The translations under genes and the position numbers were made by a program. A DNA stretch of 11,224 nt from Deltaproteobacteria bacterium (GTDB lineage Bacteria > Myxococcota > Polyangia > Haliangiales > Haliangiaceae), in contig JAGSPR010000209.1 in NCBI GenBank assembly GCA_018262455.1, positions 1 through 11,224 of the forward strand, read 5' to 3'. This document shows, one piece after another, positions 1 through 6,358 of the stretch. Positions within the stretch are counted from its first letter, which is position 1; each line of letters opens with the position of its first letter. The notes below the pieces were generated by a model. The model saw nothing but the letters and a program-made list of their open reading frames with translations. It did not search any database and was not told the origin of the DNA.

Positions 1-2
1 GA

Positions 3-1400
3 TCGATCGCATCGCATCGCTTCCTCGGCGGGCACACGTGGATGGCCTCGATGCGCGGCGACACCGAGCACCTGCGGCGTACCCAGGCCAAGCTCGCGGG
101 TGCCGCCTCGATCGACATCGCCGGCGCGCGACTGGAGAGCCCGGCCGGGGCGACCTGGCACCTGCCGGCAGACGGTGTCCCGGTGATCCCCGGCTCGCGC
201 CTCGCGTTCGATGTCGTGATCCGCAACCTGCTCGTCGGCCATCGGTTCCCCGGCGGCGTGCTCGACATCCAGGACACCTGGATCGAGGTCGAGGTCACCG
301 ATCGCACGGGCAAGCGGATCGCCGCCTCGGGGCTCGGCCACGAGACCAACGCTGCCGACGAGGATACGCACGTGCTCCGCACGCTGGTCGTCGACGCCGC
401 GGGCAACGTGCTCGAGGAGCACGAGATGGCGAAGTTCCGCACCCAGGTCGCGACGCAGACGCTCGCCGCTCGCGAGGCGCAGGTGATCCGGTACGCGCTC
501 GACGTGCCGAACGACCTGCACGCCGCGCAACTGCCGCTCGGCGTGACCGCGCGCCTGCGCCACCGTAGCCGGACGCTGAAGCTTGCGGCCATGGTGTGCA
601 AGGAAGCCCGCACCCGCGTGGGCCAGGCCTTCCTTCACGGCGCCCAGGGAGCGCGCGATGTCGTGCTCGATCCGTGCAAGGCCCAGCCGGTCACGCTGAT
701 CGCCGAGACCCGCATCGAGGCGGGGCAGGGCGCGAAGATCTCGACGAGCCGGCCGGCGTGGGAGCGGATGTACGAGCACGGCATGGCCCTGGTCGCCGCC
801 GTCACCGAGAGGCTCGAGGAATCGCGCGCGGTGCTCGAGGCCGCGCTCGCCCAGGCGCCGGACGCCAGGGCGCGCGCGATGGTGACGATCCAGCTCGGCT
901 GGGTCGCGTCGAAGCAGGGCCGGGTCGAGGACGCGCTGGCCCTCGTCAGCTCAGCCCGCGCGCTGCTCGCGCAGTCGGTCAAGCCGGGCCAGCCCGCGCC
1001 CAACCCACCCGTGCTCGATGCCGTCGCTGCCGATGCGCTCGCTCGCGTGTGGCGGTGGGACGATGCGATCGCGCCCGCGAAGGCGTGCACCGAGCACGCT
1101 CCGCAGAACTCGGCCGCATGGACGGTCTATGCGCGCGTCCTCGCGTCGACCGGCGACAACGCCGGCGCGCTCGCGGCCGCGACCAAGGGGCTCGAGCTCG
1201 CGCCGCGCGATCAGGATCTGCTGCGGACGCAGGCCACGGCCCTGGCCGCGCTCGGTCGCAACGAAGCTGCCGCGGCGCTCGCGGCGTTCGACCGGTTCCG
1301 CTCGCCGGACCAGTCCGCGGAGCTGCGCATCCAGTGTGCCGCCGATTCGCCGCGCTGCGCCCGCGATCGCGAGCCCGCGCACACGATGATCTTGCGCTGA
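3..1400 (+). CDS. C-terminal part of a multihaem-cytochrome-like protein with TPR repeats (5' end outside window)
   Basis: The reading frame is open from the first bases, so the gene begins upstream and only its 3' part is visible; the in-frame ATG at 42 is probably not the start. The first visible residues (HRFLGGHTW, then RGD) resemble the region after the last haem of multihaem c-type cytochromes. A beta-rich domain follows, at about residues 30-190 counted from ATG 42, with the motif GHRFPGG, then D..D.W.EVEVTD and DTHVLR. That pattern is known from the C-terminal domain of cytochrome c554-like proteins with TPRs. About residues 245-430 are Ala-rich helical pairs that look like TPRs. No CXXCH haem motif lies in the visible part, so a haem role is inferred from family resemblance only. 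The likely location is periplasmic or outer surface. It ends in TGA, convergent with the kinase gene 74 bp away. Confidence 0.6.
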   Translation, partial: SIASHRFLGGHTWMASMRGDTEHLRRTQAKLAGAASIDIAGARLESPAGATWHLPADGVPVIPGSRLAFDVVIRNLLVGHRFPGGVLDIQDTWIEVEVTDRTGKRIAASGLGHETNAADEDTHVLRTLVVDAAGNVLEEHEMAKFRTQVATQTLAAREAQVIRYALDVPNDLHAAQLPLGVTARLRHRSRTLKLAAMVCKEARTRVGQAFLHGAQGARDVVLDPCKAQPVTLIAETRIEAGQGAKISTSRPAWERMYEHGMALVAAVTERLEESRAVLEAALAQAPDARARAMVTIQLGWVASKQGRVEDALALVSSARALLAQSVKPGQPAPNPPVLDAVAADALARVWRWDDAIAPAKACTEHAPQNSAAWTVYARVLASTGDNAGALAAATKGLELAPRDQDLLRTQATALAALGRNEAAAALAAFDRFRSPDQSAELRIQCAADSPRCARDREPAHTMILR

Positions 1401-1456
1401 CCGCGGCTGCGCGCCCTGTCGCGCCAGCTTCATGTTCGCGGCTCGACCGTGGTGGC

Positions 1457-1474
1457 CGAACCGCGCCGGGTTCG
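1457..1474. terminator. Possible short hairpin between convergent genes
   Basis: A perfect 6-bp inverted repeat, CGAACC at 1457-1462 and GGTTCG at 1469-1474, encloses a 6-base loop. It sits in the 74-bp gap between the cytochrome-like gene and the kinase gene, directly after the kinase stop codon on the minus strand. There is no T-tract on either side, so it is a weak candidate for a shared terminator. A chance inverted repeat in GC-rich DNA is also possible. Confidence 0.25.
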
Positions 1475-3448
1475 TCAGCAGTCCGCGGGGCAGTGCAAGG
1501 CGTCCTCGCCTTCCTCGCAGAAGCCGTTACCGCACTGCGGGACGCACGCGCCGGTCGATGTGGTCTCGCAGCAGTCGGTCGCGCACGACGCGAGTTCCTC
1601 GTCGGTCTCGCAGAATCCGTTGCCACAGCTCGCGACGCAGCCGCTCGAGCCCGCCGCCTGCTCGCAGCAATCGGCCGGGCACGACGCGTGATCCTCGCCG
1701 TTCTCGCAGAACCCGTTGCCGCAGCTGAAGCTGGCGTTCGAGCCGCCTCCGTTCGAGCCGCCTCCGGTCGCGCAGTCGGCCGGACACGAGCTGCGATCCT
1801 CGCCGGTCTCGCACCTGCCGTTGCCGCACTCCTTGACCGGTGGTGGCGGTGGCGACTTGCCGCCCGCGAACGATCGCTGGGCGCACGTGAAGGCATCCTC
1901 GCAGCGCCAGCAGCCGTTGCGCACCGCCGCGACCTGGCGCGCCGCACACGCTGGTTGCTCGGTGGTGCACCTCAGGGGAGAGCCGTCGTTGCACGTGCGC
2001 GGGATCCCGAGCGGAGCGCAGCGGACAGCCTCGGCGCACGTCCAGCAACCGTCCTGCACCGCGAGCACGGTCGCGGTCGGGCAGGTGGGCTCGGCGATCG
2101 CACACACGAGCGGGCTCCCGTCGTCGCATCCGGTCACACCGGCGAGCGGCGCGGCCGGAAGCTCCGGGAAGCCCGGCCGCTCGGATCGGGACTCGTCGAG
2201 CAGCGGCTCGAACGGGTGCGTGGGCCCCGATCGCGGTGGAGCCGCACGCACTACCCGCGTAGCGAATCCCTCATCGGGTGGGTAGGTCCCAGACCGGAGC
2301 GACGCGGTGGACGCGGTGGACGCGGTGGGCACGTTGGGCGCGGTGGGCGAGATCGTGAGCGTCGGTGCCGCCACGCTCGGCGCCACGGCCACGTCCTCGG
2401 GCCTGCCGGGAGACCCCGGGCGCCCCGGCGCGACGATCGTGTGCACGACCAGCCGATCGACGAGCTGCGTGACGGTCGCCGGCGATCGCGCCGCCAGCAC
2501 CGCGAGCGTGATGGCCGTCGCCGTGGCGAGCCCCGCGATCAGGCGCCGGCGTGGGCGCTGTTCGCCCCGCTCGAGCACCGCGAGCAGCGCTTCCATCGAG
2601 GCGAACCGGTCGGCGGGACGGTGCGCGAGGCCGCGGGCGAGCGCGCGCCGGAGCCACCTGGGTGCATGCCGAGCACCGAGGCAAACACCGAGGGCCTCAC
2701 GGAGCGCGGCGCAGAACCCGAACTGATCGGTGCGGGCATCGCTGGCCTCGCCGCGGCGCTGCTCGGGTGCCATGTACGCCGGCGTGCCGACCACGACGCG
2801 TGGCCGCTGACGCCGGCCGCCGATCATGCGCGCCAGCCCGAAATCGGTCACGACGACGCGACCGCTCCGGCAGACGAGCACGTTGTCGGGCTTGAAGTCG
2901 AGGTGCACGAGCCCCATGCGGTGGACGTAGGCGAGCCCGCGTCCCGCGGCGAGGAACACCGCGACCAGCTCGCGCCACGATCTCGGCGTGCCGGCGGTCC
3001 ACTCGCGAAGTGTCGCGCCGGTCACGAGCTCCATGCAGAGATAGAGCTGGCCGTGCACGACGCCGACGTCGTGCACCGTGGCGATGTTGGGGTGATGCAG
3101 GCGCGCCATGGCCTGGGCCTCGACCAGCAGCTGGCCGCCCGCATCCTCGACCACATCGGGACGCAGCAGCTTGATCGCGACGCGCCGATCGAGCGTCGTA
3201 TCGTGGCCCTCGTAGACGACGCCCATCCCGCCGACTCCGAGAACGCGCCGGATCTCGTACCGTCCGACGCGATCACCGATCCGCGGCAGGCCATCGCTGA
3301 GCGCCGACAACCCGCGGCCGAGATCGGACACGAGCTGGCGGCACGCGGTGCAGGCATCGAGGTGGAGCTCCAGCCGATGCGCCGCCGCGGCGTCGATCGC
3401 GCCCGCGAGTAGCGCCGCGACCGTGTTGTTGCCTGCGCACGGAGTCAT
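1475..3448 (-). CDS. Membrane Ser/Thr protein kinase with N-terminal zf-HC2 finger and Cys-rich exported tail
   Basis: The 657-residue product, numbered from ATG 3448, is modular. A zf-HC2-like anti-sigma finger has C4, H29, C33 and C36. The kinase domain spans about 63-290: glycine loop GVGGMG at 71-76, Lys93, Glu110, HLDFKPDN at 182-189, DFG at 202-204 and APE at 227-229. One transmembrane segment lies at about 303-320, followed by a Pro/Thr/Ser linker. Two copies of a CDDGSPL...GCW.C module (about 441-477 and 486-522) come next, then four CGNGFCE..ED..SCPADC repeats (541-657). The finger and kinase should be cytoplasmic and the Cys-rich tail exported. Oddities are Leu for Arg in the HRD motif and an apparently short C-lobe. 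An in-frame GTG at 3520 would add 24 residues; ATG 3448 was preferred because zf-HC2 kinases usually start just before the first Cys. It lies directly downstream of the sigma factor gene, so the two probably act together. Confidence 0.88.
   Translation of the reverse strand: MTPCAGNNTVAALLAGAIDAAAAHRLELHLDACTACRQLVSDLGRGLSALSDGLPRIGDRVGRYEIRRVLGVGGMGVVYEGHDTTLDRRVAIKLLRPDVVEDAGGQLLVEAQAMARLHHPNIATVHDVGVVHGQLYLCMELVTGATLREWTAGTPRSWRELVAVFLAAGRGLAYVHRMGLVHLDFKPDNVLVCRSGRVVVTDFGLARMIGGRRQRPRVVVGTPAYMAPEQRRGEASDARTDQFGFCAALREALGVCLGARHAPRWLRRALARGLAHRPADRFASMEALLAVLERGEQRPRRRLIAGLATATAITLAVLAARSPATVTQLVDRLVVHTIVAPGRPGSPGRPEDVAVAPSVAAPTLTISPTAPNVPTASTASTASLRSGTYPPDEGFATRVVRAAPPRSGPTHPFEPLLDESRSERPGFPELPAAPLAGVTGCDDGSPLVCAIAEPTCPTATVLAVQDGCWTCAEAVRCAPLGIPRTCNDGSPLRCTTEQPACAARQVAAVRNGCWRCEDAFTCAQRSFAGGKSPPPPPVKECGNGRCETGEDRSSCPADCATGGGSNGGGSNASFSCGNGFCENGEDHASCPADCCEQAAGSSGCVASCGNGFCETDEELASCATDCCETTSTGACVPQCGNGFCEEGEDALHCPADC
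1478..1828 (-). repeat. Four Cys-rich CGNGFC-type repeats at the kinase C-terminus
   Basis: Four 19-residue units of the form CGNG(F/R)CE..E....C.(A/T)DC end the kinase, the last one finishing at the stop codon. The last three are spaced 32 and 31 residues apart and joined by linkers of the type CE.....GC or CETTSTGAC. The same unit, spacing and linker make up the lipoprotein encoded at 4432-4989. The first unit is separated from the second by a Gly/Ser-rich stretch. Confidence 0.9.
2301..2327. repeat. 9-bp tandem repeat in the kinase linker
   Basis: There are three perfect copies of gacgcggtg. On the minus strand they encode Thr-Ala-Ser repeats in the low-complexity linker between the transmembrane segment and the Cys-rich modules. 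The period is a multiple of three, so copy-number change would alter linker length without a frameshift. Confidence 0.8.
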
Positions 3449-3542
3449 CGATCGGGACCCATCTTGCCCGCGGTGCGTCGCCGCACGAACCGATCTCGTC
3501 TGACAGACGGTGCACGCCACCGAGGCTCAGATTCCTGAGCCC

Positions 3543-4487
3543 TCACTCAGTTTCTCGAGCGTGGCCGCGACCGTGGGCGAGGATCTGGCGCAGGGTCACC
3601 TCGGCCATGCTCATGATCACGCGCAGGATGCTCTCGAGCTCGGTCTCGCTGACCCGCAGCGCGACGCGCATCCGCTGTCGGGTCGCCTCGACCAGGGTCG
3701 CCCGCGCCTGGTTGAGCTGGCGCGCCGCGGTGGCGCGATGGACGTGGTAGATCGCCGCGATCTGATCGATCCCCAGCTCGTCGATGACCGAGTGCCGGAG
3801 CAGGTTGCGCTCGCGCGGCGTGAGATCTGCGACCGCCCCGCGAAACGCGGCCTGGAACTGGTCGCCGTAGAGCCGGCGGAGATACGCGAGCTCGGGGTTG
3901 GGCACGCCGGGCGAGAGCTGCTCGAGCTGGCGGTCGTCGAGATCGCAGGCGCGGCGATCTCGATCGAGCTGGCGGATCCCCAGGCGCGCGGCACAGACGC
4001 GGAGCCAGATCGCGAGCGGTGCGCGACCGTCGTACGCCGCGATCCCGGGTGGCCCTTCGTGCGCCACCAGCATCTGCTCGCGCAGCATCTGCAGGAGCTC
4101 GCCGCGGGCATCGCTCGACAGCTTGAGGCCTCCGAGCCCTCGCTCGACCACCGGCAGGGTCTGGTGCTCGAGGATCGTCAGCGCCGCGCCATCGCCCCGC
4201 GCACAACCGCACGCGAGGTAGAGATCGGGGACGTGCCGCCGGGCGAGCTCGGCGTCGAGGTCGCCGTCGCGGATCCGCTCGCCGGCGAACGCGAACAGCT
4301 CGAGCGCGGTGATGCCGATCGTGGGGTGCTCGGCGCGCGCGCGCAGCCACGCGGCGCTGACCGCCGGCGCCAGCTCGCCCGCGGGAGGCCGCCCGAGCCC
4401 GGCGCACAACGCCGCGACCCACGCGTCGAGCTCAGTGGCAGTCGGTGGCACAGCTCGTCGTGGTCTCGCCTTCTTCGCAGAAGCCAT
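3543..4487 (-). CDS. Sigma-70 family (ECF-like) RNA polymerase sigma factor, Myxococcales gmx1-like
   Basis: The product probably directs RNA polymerase to a specific set of promoters. Numbered from ATG 4487 it has 314 residues. A sigma region-2-like part (about 86-178) includes DLYLACGCARGDGAAL and YDGRAPLAIWLRV. A region-4 helix-turn-helix (about 214-265) includes LTPRERNLL and IAAIYHVHRATAARQLNQAR. This layout resembles the Myxococcales-restricted gmx1 sigma group (TIGR03001, from memory). The start is uncertain. ATG 4487 overlaps the lipoprotein gene by 56 bp and GTG 4451 by 20 bp, and neither has a clear Shine-Dalgarno. Residues upstream of 4487 only mirror the Cys-rich repeats in another frame. 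The overlap suggests translational coupling to the lipoprotein gene. The kinase with the anti-sigma-like finger follows directly, and is a plausible regulator. Confidence 0.85.
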   Translation of the reverse strand: MASAKKARPRRAVPPTATELDAWVAALCAGLGRPPAGELAPAVSAAWLRARAEHPTIGITALELFAFAGERIRDGDLDAELARRHVPDLYLACGCARGDGAALTILEHQTLPVVERGLGGLKLSSDARGELLQMLREQMLVAHEGPPGIAAYDGRAPLAIWLRVCAARLGIRQLDRDRRACDLDDRQLEQLSPGVPNPELAYLRRLYGDQFQAAFRGAVADLTPRERNLLRHSVIDELGIDQIAAIYHVHRATAARQLNQARATLVEATRQRMRVALRVSETELESILRVIMSMAEVTLRQILAHGRGHARETE

Positions 4488-4989
4488 TGCCACACACCGG
4501 CGCGCACGCGCCGTTCGGCCCGGTCTCGCAGCAGTCACTCGCGCATGAGGCGTGATCCTCGCCCGCCTCGCAGAACCCGTTGCCGCACACCGCGGCGCAG
4601 CCACCGCTGCCAGTCGTCTCGCAACAGTCGCTCGCGCAGGAGGCATGATCCTCGCCTGTCTCGCAGAACCCGTTGCCGCACTCGGCGACGCAGTAGCCGT
4701 CCGAGCCGACCTCGCAGCAATCGCCGGGGCACGCCGTGTGATCCTCGCTGCCGTCGCAGAACCCGTTGCCGCACACCGCGAGACACGCGCCGCCTTCGTC
4801 GGTCTCGCAGCAATCGGCGGGGCACACCGCGTGGGTCTCGCCGGCCTCGCAGAACCCGTTGCCGCAGCCGTCGGCGTTGGGGTCATTCGCGTTGAGCGCG
4901 TGCGGGTGGGGACCGCTCTCGGTCACCGACTCGCCGGTACAGGCGACCACGCACAGGATCGAACCGATCAGAACAGACAGACACCGCAT
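4432..4989 (-). CDS. Secreted Cys-rich repeat lipoprotein sharing repeats with the kinase tail
   Basis: The 185-residue product starts with a short positive and hydrophobic signal segment ending in VVAC (Cys17), a somewhat weak lipobox, so lipid anchoring is likely but not certain. After a short spacer it consists of five tandem 31-residue units (19-residue cores at 42-60, 73-91, 104-122, 135-153 and 166-184). Each core is CGNGFC......C..DC, followed by a linker with two more Cys. Six Cys per full unit would allow three disulfides, and the units are rich in Asp/Glu. The binding partner is unknown. Related CGNG.CE.GE units occur in many secreted bacterial proteins, but I cannot name a Pfam family with confidence. 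The start has a strong ribosome binding site. It is the first gene of the locus, with the sigma factor overlapping its end and the kinase carrying the same repeats after that, so a sensor or ligand role is inferred. Confidence 0.85.
   Translation of the reverse strand: MRCLSVLIGSILCVVACTGESVTESGPHPHALNANDPNADGCGNGFCEAGETHAVCPADCCETDEGGACLAVCGNGFCDGSEDHTACPGDCCEVGSDGYCVAECGNGFCETGEDHASCASDCCETTGSGGCAAVCGNGFCEAGEDHASCASDCCETGPNGACAPVCGNGFCEEGETTTSCATDCH
4438..4866 (-). repeat. Five tandem 93-bp units coding the Cys-rich lipoprotein repeats
   Basis: The five protein units have an exact 31-residue (93-bp) period. At DNA level the 20-mer tcgcagaacccgttgccgca (plus strand) is identical at 4567-4587 (inside a slightly longer match), 4661-4680, 4754-4773 and 4847-4866. 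It occurs once more at 1704-1723 inside the kinase gene. This points to recent duplication or gene conversion between units. Confidence 0.85.
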
Positions 4990-4995
4990 GGCAGG

Positions 4996-5001
4996 CTCCT
5001 T
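4996..5001 (-). promoter_or_regulatory. Strong Shine-Dalgarno of the Cys-rich lipoprotein gene
   Basis: The minus strand reads AAGGAG with a 6-base spacer before ATG 4989. It is the best ribosome binding site in the locus and fixes this start. The sigma and kinase genes have none this clear, which would favour higher lipoprotein output and coupled translation downstream. Confidence 0.75.
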
Positions 5002-5096
5002 GGAAATCTACGCGGAATAGCCATGCCGCCGGCAGAAGTCGCACGCGCGCGTCACGTCGGCTGATTTCGTCAGGAGCCGCGCGCGGTTGCGGTGAT

Positions 5097-5109
5097 GGGC
5101 CGTCGGCCC
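5097..5109 (-). terminator. Possible small hairpin after the Cys-rich lipoprotein gene
   Basis: GGGCC at 5097-5101 and GGCCC at 5105-5109 form a 5-bp stem with a 3-base loop. It lies just beyond the stop codon at 5116 of the minus-strand lipoprotein gene. There is no T-tract, so this is only a weak terminator candidate. Confidence 0.25.
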
Positions 5110-5115
5110 CCCTCC

Positions 5116-5922
5116 TCAGTTACAGACGCCGTACTCGGTGCCGGCGAGCGTCAGGGGCGTGGTGAAGCCGATGCACGTCAGCAGGCCGGTGCACCCGGTG
5201 TTCAGCGTCTTGTTGCAGACCCGTCGGCAGTTGTTGGCTCCGCCGGCCGTCACGGTGGTGCACATGAAGTCCGGCGCGCACAGCTTGTCGTCGGGGGCGC
5301 CCGCGGGCCCGCAGCTGACGCCCTGGGTGCCGGTCGCGGTGGCAGGCGCGCACTGCGCGATGTTCTGCGCGACCCCGAGGTGGGTCGTGGTGAACACCCC
5401 GCAGTTCATGGTCGGTGGGCAGCCGCCGGCCCCGACGTTCGTCGGATCGCAGTTCGACGAGCACGTCGTCGGGATCCCGGTGAGCGGGTTCCCGGTGCCG
5501 TCGTTGATGTCCACGACGCACTTGCCGCGGGGGGTGCCGCAATCGGCATCCGCATCGCAGTACTTCCGGCAGGTCCCGATGTTGTCGGCGGTGAGGCAGA
5601 CGAACCCGGCATCGCAGCGCCCCGGAGACGTGCACGTGCTGGTCTCGTGACCCGCCGTGGTGATCGCACGGCACGCAGCGCCCATGCCGTCGCTGCCATC
5701 GATATCGCATGCCGCGCCTGCACAGCCGCACTGCGCGAGGATGTCGCACGGCTGGGCGGCGCAGCCATTCGACGCGTCGGGCGCCAGCGGGGCGTCCACC
5801 GGGTCGCTCGCGTCAGCGGCGGCATCGCTGGCCACCACGGGGGGCGCGTCGGGCTGTTCACCCGAGGCCTTCGCGCACGCAGCCACGAGCAACCCGAGCA
5901 AGATCGCGATCCGGATGGTCAT
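5116..5922 (-). CDS. Cys-rich lipoprotein of unknown function
   Basis: The 268-residue product has a hydrophobic signal segment and lipobox LVAAC with Cys16 as the lipidation site. An Asp/Ala/Pro linker (about 22-51), typical of myxobacterial lipoproteins, follows. The rest holds 26 further Cys, spaced irregularly (for example CDILAQCGC near 59-67 and CRKYCDADADC near 118-128). The even number suggests a heavily disulfide-bonded outer-membrane or periplasmic protein. It does not carry the CGNGFC repeats of the lipoprotein at 4432-4989. I do not recognise a functional family. The gene starts 49 bp after gcvH on the same strand and could be read through from it, but its content gives no link to glycine metabolism. 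No clear Shine-Dalgarno precedes ATG 5922. Confidence 0.85.
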   Translation of the reverse strand: MTIRIAILLGLLVAACAKASGEQPDAPPVVASDAAADASDPVDAPLAPDASNGCAAQPCDILAQCGCAGAACDIDGSDGMGAACRAITTAGHETSTCTSPGRCDAGFVCLTADNIGTCRKYCDADADCGTPRGKCVVDINDGTGNPLTGIPTTCSSNCDPTNVGAGGCPPTMNCGVFTTTHLGVAQNIAQCAPATATGTQGVSCGPAGAPDDKLCAPDFMCTTVTAGGANNCRRVCNKTLNTGCTGLLTCIGFTTPLTLAGTEYGVCN

Positions 5923-5971
5923 CGGTTGGGGGGGAGAATAAGGAAAACCCCGGCCGAACGAAAGTACAGAC

Positions 5972-6358
5972 TTACTGCGCGGCGACGTGCTTCGTGTAGT
6001 CGACCGCCGAGAGCAGCTCGTCGACCTCGGTCTTCTCGGTCGGCTCGAGCTCGATCATCCAGCCCGTGCCGTAGGGCTCGGAGTTGACGAGCTCGGGGGA
6101 GTCCTTGAGCACGGCGTTGACCGCGGTGACCCGGCCCGAGACCGGCGCGTACAGATCGGAGACGCTCTTGACGCTCTCGATCGTACCGAACCGCTGGCCC
6201 TTGGTGACGAGGTCGCCTTCCTTGGGCAGGTCGACCAGGGTGATGTCGCCGAGCGCATCGACGGCGAACTGGGTGATGCCAACCCGCCACTTCGAGCCGG
6301 CTGCCTTCAGCCACTCGTGATCGGGGGTGTAACGAAGGTCGGAGGGGAAGCTGCTCAT
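5972..6358 (-). CDS. gcvH: Glycine cleavage system H protein
   Basis: The 128-residue product is the lipoylated carrier of the glycine cleavage complex. It shuttles the aminomethyl group from P protein to T protein and is reoxidised by L protein (dihydrolipoamide dehydrogenase) in the cytoplasm. The sequence shows the family start ([10 protein letters not shown]), [13 protein letters not shown], the lipoylation motif [12 protein letters not shown] with Lys64 as the modified residue, and the C-terminal GWMIEL. Length matches the family. Its ATG overlaps the gcvT stop by 4 bp (ATGA), so translation is probably coupled. Confidence 0.97.
   Translation of the reverse strand: MSSFPSDLRYTPDHEWLKAAGSKWRVGITQFAVDALGDITLVDLPKEGDLVTKGQRFGTIESVKSVSDLYAPVSGRVTAVNAVLKDSPELVNSEPYGTGWMIELEPTEKTEVDELLSAVDYTKHVAAQ

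Larger units (their letters stand above)
4990..5115. other. 126-bp intergenic region upstream of the lipoprotein-sigma-kinase locus
   Basis: This is the only sizeable non-coding gap before the three-gene locus, so its promoter should lie here. It contains the Shine-Dalgarno near 5000 and a small hairpin near 5100. I could not recognise a convincing sigma-70 or ECF promoter pair. Confidence 0.5.

Noticed and set aside
1..20. gatcgatcgc/atcgcatcgc repeats at the left edge
   Set aside because: They lie inside the open frame of the cytochrome-like gene and are ordinary GATC/ATCGC-rich coding words; too short to interpret.
596..3412. Very long plus-strand open frame across the cytochrome-like and kinase genes
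   Set aside because: Arg/Gly/Ala-rich nonsense typical of an antisense shadow in GC-rich DNA; it crosses two convergent genes with clear domains in other frames.
4488..4886. N-terminal extension of the sigma factor to 4886
   Set aside because: The extra residues are a frame-shifted reading of the Cys-rich repeats (Ala/Thr/Arg repeats) and lie inside a supported gene.
3510..4895. Long plus-strand open frame opposite the sigma factor and lipoprotein
   Set aside because: Its translation has no recognisable domain and turns into Arg/Ser repeats opposite the Cys-rich units; the minus-strand genes are well supported.
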